This document shows, in pieces, positions 26,827 through 35,435 of a stretch of 64,000 bases of DNA; the stretch's first letter is position 1; the number at the start of each line of letters is the position of its first letter. Below the pieces are notes generated by a model, which saw only the letters and a list, made by a program, of their open reading frames with translations, did no database searches and was not told where the DNA came from. The position numbers and the translations under genes are program-made. This DNA is from Rhodobacter sp. (GTDB lineage Bacteria > Pseudomonadota > Alphaproteobacteria > Rhodobacterales > Rhodobacteraceae), in NCBI GenBank assembly GCA_020637555.1, contig JACKKF010000013.1:248001-312000 (forward strand), written 5' to 3'.

Positions 26827-28248
26827 ATGAGCATCGCAAGTGCCTTCAACAATGCCACCTCGGGCCTCGCGGCATCGGCGCGCGCGGTGCAGGTGGTGTC
26901 CTCGAACATCGCGAACGCCCTGACCGAGGGGTATGCGGCGCGCCGGCTCGATCTGGGGTCGGCCACCCTTGGTGGCGGGGTGCGTGTCCTGGGCACGACC
27001 CGTCTGACCGACCCCGTGTTGCAGGGATTGACGCGCGATGCCGCCGCCTCGGCCAGCGCAGGCGCGGCACGCAACATCTTCTGGCAACGGGTCGAAGGGG
27101 CGCTGGGCCTCCCCGGTCAAGGCCTCTCGCAGGCCCTGTCGGCCTTTGATTCGGCGCTGATCTCGGCCAGTGATCGGCCGGATCTGGAGAGCCGCCTGGC
27201 AACGGTGGCCGACCGGGCAACCGCGCTCGCCGCGCAGCTCGGCGGTGCCCAGGAAACGGTGCAGACCCTGCGGCTCCAGGCGGACGCGGCCATTGCGCAG
27301 GATGTCGAAACGCTGAACGCGGGCCTCGGCCGGATTGACGATCTCAACGAACGGATCGTGCGGATGCAGGCGTCCGGTCAATCGTCGCTTGGGCTCGAGG
27401 ATGAGCGTGCCGCGCTGATTTCGTCCCTGTCCGACATCGTGCCGATGCGCGAACTCGCGCGATCCGACGGGCGCATCACCCTGTTCACCACGGGTGGCAC
27501 CTTGCTGCTGGACATCGCCCCCGCCGAGATCGGCTTCAACCGAACCCCGGCCATGGATGCCAGCCTGACCAATGGCGCCGGTCTGTCGGGTCTGACGATC
27601 GGAGGGCGGGCCATCGACACCGGGGCGGCCGGCCCGGTGGCCGGTGGCCGACTCGCCGCCAATTTCCAGATCCGCGATCATGACGGCGTTCAGGTCCAGG
27701 CCCAGATCGACGGATTCGCCCGCGACCTGATCGCCCGCTTTTCCGACCCCGCCACCGATCCCAGCCTGTCCGCCGGCGTGCCCGGCCTGTTCACCGACGC
27801 CGGCGGAAGCCCGACCGCGGCCCCCGGCCTGGCCGGACGGATCGCGGTGAACGCGGCGATTCTGCCGGACCAGGGGGGCGCGCTCTGGCGGTTGCGCGAC
27901 GGCATCGGCGCGACCACGCCGGGGCCGGTGGGCGACCCGTCGCAACTCGGCCGGCTTTCCGCGGCGCTGGACAGGCCCGTCGCGGCCGGCCCCGGCGCGC
28001 CGGCGCTTTCGGCGGGGCAGTCACTGGGCGAACTGTTGACCACCGTCTCGCGCGCGCGGCAGGGGGCCGAGGAAACCGCCACCTCGACCCAGGCCCGCCA
28101 TGCCGAACTGACCCAGCAAAGCCTGGCGCAAGGGGTCGATACAGATGCCGAGATGCAGCGCCTCCTGCTGGTTGAGCAGGCCTATTCCGCCAATGCACGG
28201 GTCATCGAAACCGCCGATGCCCTGCTGAAGCGCCTGATGGAGATCTGA
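26827..28248 (+). CDS. flgK: Flagellar hook-associated protein 1 FlgK
   Basis: A 473-aa hook-filament junction protein. N-terminal SIASAFNNATSGLAASARAVQVVSSNIANALTEGYAAR is the FlgK/FlgE helix, and the C-terminal LLLVEQAYSANARVIETADALLKRLMEI pairs with it. The central ELNERI-type block reads RIDDLNERIVRMQ and the DERAALISSLSDIV stretch follows. It lies 17 bases after flgE with AGGGA before the ATG, and two bases before flgL, so it is within one transcript. Confidence 0.92.
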   Translation: MSIASAFNNATSGLAASARAVQVVSSNIANALTEGYAARRLDLGSATLGGGVRVLGTTRLTDPVLQGLTRDAAASASAGAARNIFWQRVEGALGLPGQGLSQALSAFDSALISASDRPDLESRLATVADRATALAAQLGGAQETVQTLRLQADAAIAQDVETLNAGLGRIDDLNERIVRMQASGQSSLGLEDERAALISSLSDIVPMRELARSDGRITLFTTGGTLLLDIAPAEIGFNRTPAMDASLTNGAGLSGLTIGGRAIDTGAAGPVAGGRLAANFQIRDHDGVQVQAQIDGFARDLIARFSDPATDPSLSAGVPGLFTDAGGSPTAAPGLAGRIAVNAAILPDQGGALWRLRDGIGATTPGPVGDPSQLGRLSAALDRPVAAGPGAPALSAGQSLGELLTTVSRARQGAEETATSTQARHAELTQQSLAQGVDTDAEMQRLLLVEQAYSANARVIETADALLKRLMEI

Positions 28249-28250
28249 CC

Positions 28251-29255
28251 ATGACCTGGGCAACCCTGGGCAGTCTCGCGCTGCCGTTTCAACTGAACCG
28301 CAACGCCACGGCGTTGAAGGCCGACATCGCGCGCCTCGGGATCGAGGCCACGACCGGCGAGGCCCAGCGCCCGCAGGCGCTGTTGCAGGGCAACCTGACC
28401 CCCCTCGCCGCGGTCGAGGCCCGGATGGCCCGCGTCGCGACCTTTGGACAAACCGCCCGTTTGGCGCTGACCCAGGCGGATACCGCGCAGACCGCGCTGG
28501 GCCAGGTGGCGACACTGGGGCGCGACACCGCCAGCCGGATGCTGACGGCGGCTGCCGGGGCCGGGGACGATGCGGTCCTGACCGCCGGCAAGTCGGCCCG
28601 CGCGGCCTTTGCCGATGTGGTCTCGGCGCTGTCGCAGCAAAATGCGGGTCGGTCGGTTTTCTCGGGCGTGGCCAGCGATCGCCCGCCCCTGATCGCGGCG
28701 GACGCGATGATCGCGGCGCTCGGGCCGGTGGTCGCCGGTTTGACCTCGGCCGCGGCGGTTGCGGCAGCGGTCTCGTCAGCCTTTCTTGATCCGGGCGGGG
28801 CGTTCGAAACCACCTTTTTTCAGGGCGGAATCGAAGGACCGGGCGCGTTGATCGATACGGGTGACGCCGCCGACCCGCTGCCGACCGCCGCAGACATGGG
28901 GATCCGCACGATGCTGGCTGCCCTGGCGACATCGGCCATGGTGGGCGAACCCGCACTGGCGCTGGACGCCGGCCAGCGGCGTGCCCTGGCACAAAGCGGC
29001 GCCGAAGGGCTGATGACCGCCGATCGCGGCCTGACAGACCTGCAGGCGCGGGTCGGCATGGGGCAAGAGCGGCTGGATCACCGCGTCACACAGCTGACGG
29101 GTGAACGCGACGCGCTGGCCTTGGCGCGCCAGGAGATGGTCGGTGTCGATCCCTACGAGGCCGTGACCAAACTGGAGAACGCGCAGACCCGGCTGCAGTC
29201 GATCTATGCCGTCACCGCCCGCACCGCCCGCCTGTCACTGACGGAGTATCTGTGA
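28251..29255 (+). CDS. flgL: Flagellar hook-filament junction protein FlgL (flagellin-like)
   Basis: A 334-aa HAP3 protein. The start LPFQLNRNATALKADIARLGIEATTG aligns with the FlgL/flagellin N-terminal coiled coil. The C-terminal half has RVGMGQERLDHRVTQLTGERDALALARQEMVGVDPYEAVTKLENAQTRLQSIYAVTARTARLSLTEYL, the paired D0 helix. The middle is Ala-rich. The start follows the flgK stop by two bases and the stop shares one base with the flgI ATG, indicating coupled translation. Confidence 0.88.
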   Translation: MTWATLGSLALPFQLNRNATALKADIARLGIEATTGEAQRPQALLQGNLTPLAAVEARMARVATFGQTARLALTQADTAQTALGQVATLGRDTASRMLTAAAGAGDDAVLTAGKSARAAFADVVSALSQQNAGRSVFSGVASDRPPLIAADAMIAALGPVVAGLTSAAAVAAAVSSAFLDPGGAFETTFFQGGIEGPGALIDTGDAADPLPTAADMGIRTMLAALATSAMVGEPALALDAGQRRALAQSGAEGLMTADRGLTDLQARVGMGQERLDHRVTQLTGERDALALARQEMVGVDPYEAVTKLENAQTRLQSIYAVTARTARLSLTEYL

Positions 29256-30355
29256 TGCTGCATCGCCTGCTTGCCACCCTGTGCCTGATGCTGGTCGCCG
29301 GGGCGGCAGCGGCGCAGATCCGGCTGAAGGATCTGGTGGAATTCGACGGGGTCCGCGGCAACGATCTGATCGGCTATGGTCTGGTGGTCGGGCTGGATGG
29401 CACCGGCGATGGCATCCGCAACGCGCCCTTCACCGAAGACATCATGACCAACATCCTGGAACGGCTGGGGGTGAACATCACGGGCGAGCAGTTCCGGCCC
29501 CGGAATGTCGCGGCGGTTCTGGTGACCGCCTCGTTGCCACCATTCGCAAGGACCGGCTCACGGGTCGACGTGACGGTTTCCGCGATCGGGGATGCCAGCA
29601 GCCTGTTCGGCGGCACGCTTGTCATGACCCCGTTGAACGGTGCCGATGGCCAGATCTATGCCGTCGCCCAGGGAGCGGTCATCGCCGGTGGCGTTGCCGC
29701 ACGGGGCGATGCGGCGCAAGTTGTCGAAGGCGTGCCGACATCCGGTTCGATTCCGGGCGGGGCGCGGGTCGAGCGCGAGGTCGAATTTGTCCTAGCGTCG
29801 CTTTCCCGGGTGCGGCTCGCGCTGCGGCAGGCGGATTTCACCACTGCCCTGCGGATCGAACAGGTCATCAATCGGCATTTCGGTCGGGCGGTCGCGGCCA
29901 TGCAGGATGCCGGCACGGTCGTGCTGGACATCTCGGCCACGCGCGCGCCCTCGGCCGCCCATGCGTTGAGCGAGGTCGAAAATCTGGTTGTCGATCCCGG
30001 AGCGCGCGCGCGCGTGGTCATCGATCAGCGGTCGGGCACCATCGTGATGGGCGAGGACGTGCGCATCAGCCGCGTCGCGGTTGCCCAGGGCGGTCTGACC
30101 CTGCGGGTCGAGGAGACGCCGCAAGCCGTTCAGCCCAACCCGTTCAGCCCCGGGCAAACGGTGGTGGTGCCCCGCACCAATGCCTCGATCGCCCAGCAGC
30201 CGGGGGTCAGCCTGGCCGAAGTCCAGGGTGGGACGACCCTGGCCGAGGTGGTCGCAGGCCTCAATGCCCTGGGCGTGGGACCCCGCGACATGATCGACAT
30301 CCTGAACACGATCAATGCGGCGGGTGCGCTGCACGCCGATCTTCTGGTGCGATGA
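29255..30355 (+). CDS. flgI: Flagellar P-ring protein FlgI
   Basis: A 366-aa periplasmic P-ring subunit. Signal peptide at residues 1-19 (MLVAGAAAA), then the family core IRLKDLVEFDGVRGNDLIGYGLVVGLDGTGDG, NILERLGVNI, RNVAAVLVTASLPPFARTGSRVDVTVSAIGDASSL, and TLAEVVAGLNALGVGPRDMIDILNTINAAGALHADL at the end. ATG at 29255 overlaps the flgL stop (TGATG); a GTG three bases upstream could also be used. GGAG lies nine bases before. A perfect 8-base inverted repeat at 30350-30370 spans the stop codon but has no T-run. Confidence 0.93.
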   Translation: MLHRLLATLCLMLVAGAAAAQIRLKDLVEFDGVRGNDLIGYGLVVGLDGTGDGIRNAPFTEDIMTNILERLGVNITGEQFRPRNVAAVLVTASLPPFARTGSRVDVTVSAIGDASSLFGGTLVMTPLNGADGQIYAVAQGAVIAGGVAARGDAAQVVEGVPTSGSIPGGARVEREVEFVLASLSRVRLALRQADFTTALRIEQVINRHFGRAVAAMQDAGTVVLDISATRAPSAAHALSEVENLVVDPGARARVVIDQRSGTIVMGEDVRISRVAVAQGGLTLRVEETPQAVQPNPFSPGQTVVVPRTNASIAQQPGVSLAEVQGGTTLAEVVAGLNALGVGPRDMIDILNTINAAGALHADLLVR

Positions 30356-30385
30356 CCGCGCTGGTCATCGGGGCGCGGCGCCTTG

Positions 30386-31606
30386 TCAGATGGTGCCTTC
30401 GACAAAGCCGATCAGGCGCGGCAGGCACAGTCGCCTGAGGTCGTAATTCTCGACAATCTGTGCCCGGGCGGCGGCGCGCATGGTGTCGAAGTCACGCGGA
30501 TTGGCCAGGCCGTCGATCAGCACCTCGGCGATTTCGCTGGTGTCGAAGAAATCGACCAGGCGCCCGGTCACGCCATCGGTGATCAGTTCCTCGACCGGTG
30601 CGGTGCGCGAGCCGACCACCATCGCCCCCGCGCTCATCGATTCCAGCAAGGACCAGGACAGCACGAAGGGGACGGTCAGATAGCAGTGAACCCGGGTGCA
30701 CTGCATCAATGCGGCAAAGGTGTCGTAAGGAACCTTGCCGGTGAAATGCACGCGGCTCATGTCGATGCGATCGCGCACCTCATCCAGGAAGATATCCTTC
30801 CAGGTGCGCCCGCCACCAGGCCGTGGCCCATAGCTGACATCATTGCCACCGATGATCACCACCTGCGCCTGGGGTCGGGCGCGCAGCACCTCGGGGAGGG
30901 CCCGCATGAAGGAATGATACCCGCGATAGGGTTCCAGATTTCGGTTGATGAAGGTCAGCACCTCGTCACCGGCGCGGAATTCGACGCCCGACGGCAGGAC
31001 TGCGCGGGCCTGGGGATCGGGGCGCAGGCGGTCGGTGTCCACCCCGTCATGGATGATGGTGATCTTGTCGCGGAAACAGGCGGGAAAGGTATCTGCCTGA
31101 AATTCGGTCGGCGACAGGGCGGCATCGCATTGCGTCATCATCAGCGCCTGGTGGCCCTGTCGGGCAATGACGGAAAAGATCTTGTCATCATCGGCGGGGC
31201 CGAATTCAGGGTCGAAGCCCACATCCAGCCCATGCGGCGAATAATAGAGTTCGGCATACAGAAGGTGCCGCGCGTCGGGCCATATCTCGCGCAGGAACAG
31301 TGTCTCGCCCCAGCCGCCATGACCAAAGACGACATCGGGCATGAAACCATGTTTGTCGCGCAACTGGCGCGCGGCGCGCGCGGCGCGATAGGCACGGTTC
31401 GTCATCTCGGCATAGGTGGTGCCCAACCGGGCCTCGCGCGGGTTCGGGCGCCCTTCGGGTTTTCGGTAGCGATAGGTGGTGATGGCCGAGGTCCGGGTGT
31501 TGGTCTCGTCGGTGAGTGCGACGACATCGTGCCCGCGTTCCACCAGGGCCGGCGCAAGGTGCAGGAACTGGCCCGGGAAGTTCTGGTGCACGAAAAGGAT
31601 CTTCAC
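30386..31606 (-). CDS. GT4-type glycosyltransferase
   Basis: A 406-aa GT-B fold glycosyltransferase. The N-terminal half starts MKILFVHQNFPGQFLHLAPALVERGHDVVALT; the C-terminal nucleotide-sugar part has ITIIHDGVDTDRLRP, VLTFINRNLEPYRGYHSFM, VVIIGGNDVSYG, and the LSWSLLESMSAGAMVVGSRTAPVEELITDGVTGRLVDFFD signature with the conserved E-x7-E pattern. Its start overlaps the yejF stop by four bases, so it is the last gene of the yej operon. Acceptor and sugar are unknown. Placement beside a peptide importer may be coincidental or reflect envelope-glycan recycling. Confidence 0.83.
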   Translation of the reverse strand: MKILFVHQNFPGQFLHLAPALVERGHDVVALTDETNTRTSAITTYRYRKPEGRPNPREARLGTTYAEMTNRAYRAARAARQLRDKHGFMPDVVFGHGGWGETLFLREIWPDARHLLYAELYYSPHGLDVGFDPEFGPADDDKIFSVIARQGHQALMMTQCDAALSPTEFQADTFPACFRDKITIIHDGVDTDRLRPDPQARAVLPSGVEFRAGDEVLTFINRNLEPYRGYHSFMRALPEVLRARPQAQVVIIGGNDVSYGPRPGGGRTWKDIFLDEVRDRIDMSRVHFTGKVPYDTFAALMQCTRVHCYLTVPFVLSWSLLESMSAGAMVVGSRTAPVEELITDGVTGRLVDFFDTSEIAEVLIDGLANPRDFDTMRAAARAQIVENYDLRRLCLPRLIGFVEGTI

Positions 31607-33216
31607 CCGTCGCCTCCGGTTCCGATCGCGCGCAGGTCAAATGCCGCCGCCAGCAGCGCCCGGGTATAATCGTGCCCGGGTGTGTCAAAGACCTGTGCGG
31701 CGGGGCCATATTCCAGCACATCGCCCTGTTTCAGCACCAGGATTTGATGCGACATGGCCCGCACCACGCGCAGATCATGGCTGATGAACAGATAGGCCAG
31801 ACCGTGCCGCCGCTGCAGGTCGCGCAGCAATTCGACGATCTGCACCTGTACCGTCATGTCAAGGGCCGAGGTCGGCTCGTCCAGGATCACCAGCTTGGGT
31901 TGCAGGATCATGGCGCGGGCGATGGCAATTCTCTGGCGCTGCCCGCCCGAGAACTCGTGCGGGTAGCGGTCCATCATTGCCGGATCGAGGCCGACCTCTG
32001 CCATGATCGCAGCCACGGCCTGACGCGGGGTGCCACCGGTGGGCACCCCATGCACGCCCAGTCCCTCGGCGATGATCTCCTCGACCGTCATGCGCGGACT
32101 GAGGCTGCCGAACGGATCCTGGAACACGATCTGCATCTCGCGCCGCAGGTCGCGCGGCGGGCGACGCAGGGACTCGGGGCTGATGTCGCGGCCCAGAAAG
32201 ACGATGCGTCCGGTGGATCCGGTCAGCCGGGCGATCGCCAGGGCCAGCGTTGTCTTGCCCGATCCCGACTCGCCGACGATTCCCAGCGTTTCGCCCGCGC
32301 GCAGGCGGAGCGTGGCGTCGTTCACCGCCTTGACATGGCCCACCGTGCGCCTGAGGAAGCCGCGCTGGATCGGAAACCAGACGCGCAGCGCGTCGGTGGT
32401 CAGGATTTCGGGCGCGTCCTGGGCGATCGGCGCGGGGATGCCGTGGGGCTCGGCCGCCAGCAGTTTGCGGGTGTAGGGGTGCGCGGGGGCGTCAAAGACC
32501 CGCGCGGTCGGCCCCTGTTCGACGATCTCGCCGTTCTGCATGACGCAGACGCGGTCCGCCACCCGGCGCACGATGTTCAGATCGTGCGTGATGAACAGCA
32601 TCGACATGCGTTCCGACCGCTTCAGATCGGCCAGCAGGTCCAGGATCTGCGCCTGGATCGTCACGTCCAGGGCCGTTGTCGGTTCGTCCGCGATCAGCAG
32701 TTTCGGCCCGTTCGCCAATGCCATGGCGATCATGACCCGCTGACGCTGGCCGCCGGACAATTGGTGCGGATAGGCGCCCAGCCGGCTTTCGGCGTCCCGG
32801 ATTCCAACCTTCTGCAACAGGTCCAGCGCCCGGGCGCGGGCGGCCTCGCCCGACAGCCCCTGATGCAGGCTCAAGGATTCGGTGATCTGGCGCTCGACCG
32901 TATGCAGCGGATTGAGCGAGGTCATCGGCTCCTGAAAGATGAAGCTGATGTCGTTGCCACGCACCCGCCTGAGTTCCGCCCCCGAGGCACCGACCATTTC
33001 GGCCCCCTCGAACCGGATGGAACCGGTGACATGGGCGGCATCCGGCAAAAGACCCACGGTGCTGAGCGCCGTCACCGACTTGCCTGAGCCGGACTCGCCC
33101 ACCAGCGCGACGGTCTCGCCCTCGGCGATGGCAAAGGAAACACCCCTGACCGCCCGGGTTTCCGCGCCGGCCTGACGAAAGGCCACGCCCAGGTTTTCGA
33201 CACTGAGCAGGGTCAT
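31603..33216 (-). CDS. yejF: Peptide ABC transporter, dual ATP-binding protein YejF
   Basis: A 537-aa ATPase with two nucleotide-binding domains in one chain, as in YejF. Domain 1 has Walker A GESGSGKSVT, signature LSGGQRQRVMIAMAL and Walker B LLIADEPTTALDV. Domain 2 has Walker A GESGSGKTTL, signature FSGGQRQRIAIARAM and Walker B LVILDEPTSALDM. C-terminal oligopeptide-type extensions follow each. The two domains would power the YejB/YejE permease. ATGA overlaps join it to yejE upstream and the glycosyltransferase downstream. Confidence 0.92.
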   Translation of the reverse strand: MTLLSVENLGVAFRQAGAETRAVRGVSFAIAEGETVALVGESGSGKSVTALSTVGLLPDAAHVTGSIRFEGAEMVGASGAELRRVRGNDISFIFQEPMTSLNPLHTVERQITESLSLHQGLSGEAARARALDLLQKVGIRDAESRLGAYPHQLSGGQRQRVMIAMALANGPKLLIADEPTTALDVTIQAQILDLLADLKRSERMSMLFITHDLNIVRRVADRVCVMQNGEIVEQGPTARVFDAPAHPYTRKLLAAEPHGIPAPIAQDAPEILTTDALRVWFPIQRGFLRRTVGHVKAVNDATLRLRAGETLGIVGESGSGKTTLALAIARLTGSTGRIVFLGRDISPESLRRPPRDLRREMQIVFQDPFGSLSPRMTVEEIIAEGLGVHGVPTGGTPRQAVAAIMAEVGLDPAMMDRYPHEFSGGQRQRIAIARAMILQPKLVILDEPTSALDMTVQVQIVELLRDLQRRHGLAYLFISHDLRVVRAMSHQILVLKQGDVLEYGPAAQVFDTPGHDYTRALLAAAFDLRAIGTGGDG

Positions 33217-34319
33217 CGAAAGGTCTTTCGCGGGTCAAAGGCGTCGCGCACGCCTTCGAAGATGAACACCAGCAGACTGAGCATGATGGCAAAGGTGAAG
33301 AACGCGGTGAATCCCAGCCAGGTTGCCTGCAGGTTCTGTTTCGCCTGCAGCGTCAGATTGCCCAGTGACGGGGCCGATGCCGGCAGGCCGAATCCCAGGA
33401 AATCCAGCGTCGCCAACGAGGCGATGGCGCCGGTGATGATGAAGGGCAGCATCGTGACCGTTGCGACCAGGGCGTTTGGCAGGACGTGGCGCGCCATGAT
33501 GCGGACGTTCGACACCCCCAGGGCACGGGCCGCGCGGACGTATTCGAAATTCCGCGCGCGCAGGAATTCCGCCCGCACCACGCCCACCAGCGCGGTCCAC
33601 GAGAACAGCACCATCAGGAACACCAGCAGCCAGAAGTTCATCGGTATGATCGCGGCGACGATGATGATGACATAGAGCGACGGCACCGACCCCCACAATT
33701 CGATCAGACGTTGCGCGATCAAGTCGGTGAGCCCTCCGAAAAAGCCCTGCACCGCCCCTGCCGCGACCCCCATGACCGAGGACAGCGCGACCACGACAAA
33801 GGCAAAGCTGACCGACAGGCGGAATCCGTAGATCACCCGCGCCAGCACGTCGCGCGCCGCGCCATCGGTGCCCAGCCAGTGATTGCCGTCGGGGGCGGAC
33901 GGCGCCGGCCCGCCCAGGTTGTTGATCGTGTCATACGAATAGGGGATCGGCGGCCAGAGCATCCAGCCCGGCACCACGGTTTCGCCGTCTATGCTGCCCG
34001 AAGGGGCCTGCGCCATGGCGTCCTCGGGGTCGTCGAGGCACAGCTCGATTCCGCCGGTTTCGATCAGGCACCGGACCTCGTCGGTGCGATAGTCCGTCTG
34101 GGTGCGGAACTCGCCGCCATAGGCGGTTTCGGGATAAAAGCGGAAGATCGGGAACTGGTAGCTGCCGCGATAGTTCACCATGATCGGCACATCATTGGCC
34201 AGAAACTCGGCGAACATCGACACGCCATACAGCAGCAGGAACAGCCACAGCGACCAATAGGCGCGGCGGTTGGCGCAGAAATTGCGCCAGCGACGCTGGT
34301 TGAGGGGGGACAGCGCCAT
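33213..34319 (-). CDS. yejE: Peptide ABC transporter permease YejE
   Basis: A 368-aa permease with about six membrane segments and a large periplasmic loop after the first (residues about 45-150, including YRTDEVRCLIETGGIELCLDDPEDA, typical of YejE). The binding-protein-dependent transport motif near residue 280 reads EYVRAARALGVSNVRIMARHVLPN (EAA-loop). ATG at 34319 begins MALSPLNQRRWRNFCANRRAYWSLWLF. The stop overlaps the yejF start by four bases; yejB ends four bases upstream of this start. Confidence 0.9.
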   Translation of the reverse strand: MALSPLNQRRWRNFCANRRAYWSLWLFLLLYGVSMFAEFLANDVPIMVNYRGSYQFPIFRFYPETAYGGEFRTQTDYRTDEVRCLIETGGIELCLDDPEDAMAQAPSGSIDGETVVPGWMLWPPIPYSYDTINNLGGPAPSAPDGNHWLGTDGAARDVLARVIYGFRLSVSFAFVVVALSSVMGVAAGAVQGFFGGLTDLIAQRLIELWGSVPSLYVIIIVAAIIPMNFWLLVFLMVLFSWTALVGVVRAEFLRARNFEYVRAARALGVSNVRIMARHVLPNALVATVTMLPFIITGAIASLATLDFLGFGLPASAPSLGNLTLQAKQNLQATWLGFTAFFTFAIMLSLLVFIFEGVRDAFDPRKTFR

Positions 34320-34323
34320 TCCG

Positions 34324-35427
34324 TCAGCCCCCGCGCGTTTCAAAGTCGATGCGCGGGTCGATCCACACATACATCAGGTCCGACAGGATGCCGACCAGCA
34401 GCCCCACCAGCGTGAAGATGAAGAGCGTGCCGAAGATCACCGGATAATCGCGCGCGACGGCGGCCTCGAAGAACAGCTTGCCAAGCCCGTCCAGCGAGAA
34501 CACGGTCTCGATGATCAGCGATCCGCCGAAAAAGGCGCCGATGAACACCGCCGGGAAACCCGCGATGACGATCAGCATGGCGTTGCGGAAGACGTGGCCA
34601 TACAGCACACGGCGTTCGGCCAGACCCTTGGCGCGGGCCGTCATGACATAGTGCTTGCGCAGTTCGTCCAGGAAGCTGTTCTTGGTCAGCAGTGTCAGCG
34701 TGGCAAAGCTGGAGATCGTCAGCGCGATGGTCGGCAGAACCATGTGATGGGCATAGTCCAGGATGTATTCGGTCCAGGTCATCCGGGCGACCAGATCGGC
34801 CTCGGAGTGCAGCCCGCGCGAGGGGAACCACTGCCAGTAGGACCCCCCCGCGAACAGCACCAGCAACAGGATCGCGAACAGGAAGCCGGGGATCGCATAG
34901 CCGACGATGATCACGCCCGAGGTCCAGGTATCGAACGGGGTGCCATCCTTGACTGCCTTTCGGATGCCCAGCGGGATCGACACGATATAGGCAATCAGCG
35001 TGGACCATAGTCCCAGCGAGATCGACACCGGCATGCGTTCCACGATCAGTTGAACCACGGTTTTCGAGGTGAAGTAACTGGTGCCGAAATCGAAGCGCAC
35101 ATAGTTCCACATCATGTCGAGGAACCGTTGCAGCGGCGGCTTGTCAAAGCCGAACTCGCGTTCCAGCTGGGCGATGAACGCCGGCGGCAGGCCCCGCGCG
35201 CCGATGTAGCGTTCGGTTCCCGCCGGGGCGGCGGCGGCGCTGCGCGCGGCATCGTCGCCGCCCGACCCGGTGAAGCCCCGGGTCACATCGCCCTGGCCCT
35301 GCATGTCGGCGATGATCTGTTCGATCGGCCCGCCCGGCACGAATTGCACCAGTGTGAAGTTGATGATCATCACGCCGATCAGCGTGGGGATGACCAGCAA
35401 CAGCCGTCTGAGGATATAGGCGCCCAT
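34324..35427 (-). CDS. yejB: Peptide ABC transporter permease YejB
   Basis: A 367-aa permease of the DppB/OppB type. Starts MGAYILRRLLLVIPTLIGVMIINFTLVQFVPGGP, the family N-terminal helix. A periplasmic stretch at about 45-90 with an Ala/Gly-rich insert precedes the core. The EAA loop reads HYVMTARAKGLAERRVLYGHVFRNA, followed by GGSLIIETVFSLDGLGKLFFEAAVARDYPVIFG. Pairs with YejE to form the channel. It lies eight bases after yejA. Confidence 0.91.
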   Translation of the reverse strand: MGAYILRRLLLVIPTLIGVMIINFTLVQFVPGGPIEQIIADMQGQGDVTRGFTGSGGDDAARSAAAAPAGTERYIGARGLPPAFIAQLEREFGFDKPPLQRFLDMMWNYVRFDFGTSYFTSKTVVQLIVERMPVSISLGLWSTLIAYIVSIPLGIRKAVKDGTPFDTWTSGVIIVGYAIPGFLFAILLLVLFAGGSYWQWFPSRGLHSEADLVARMTWTEYILDYAHHMVLPTIALTISSFATLTLLTKNSFLDELRKHYVMTARAKGLAERRVLYGHVFRNAMLIVIAGFPAVFIGAFFGGSLIIETVFSLDGLGKLFFEAAVARDYPVIFGTLFIFTLVGLLVGILSDLMYVWIDPRIDFETRGG

Positions 35428-35435
35428 GGGTGTTC

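Noticed and set aside
30350..30370. Hairpin at the flgI stop as a terminator
   Set aside because: Perfect 8-base arms (CGATGACC/GGTCATCG), but no T-run follows on either strand; not listed as a feature.
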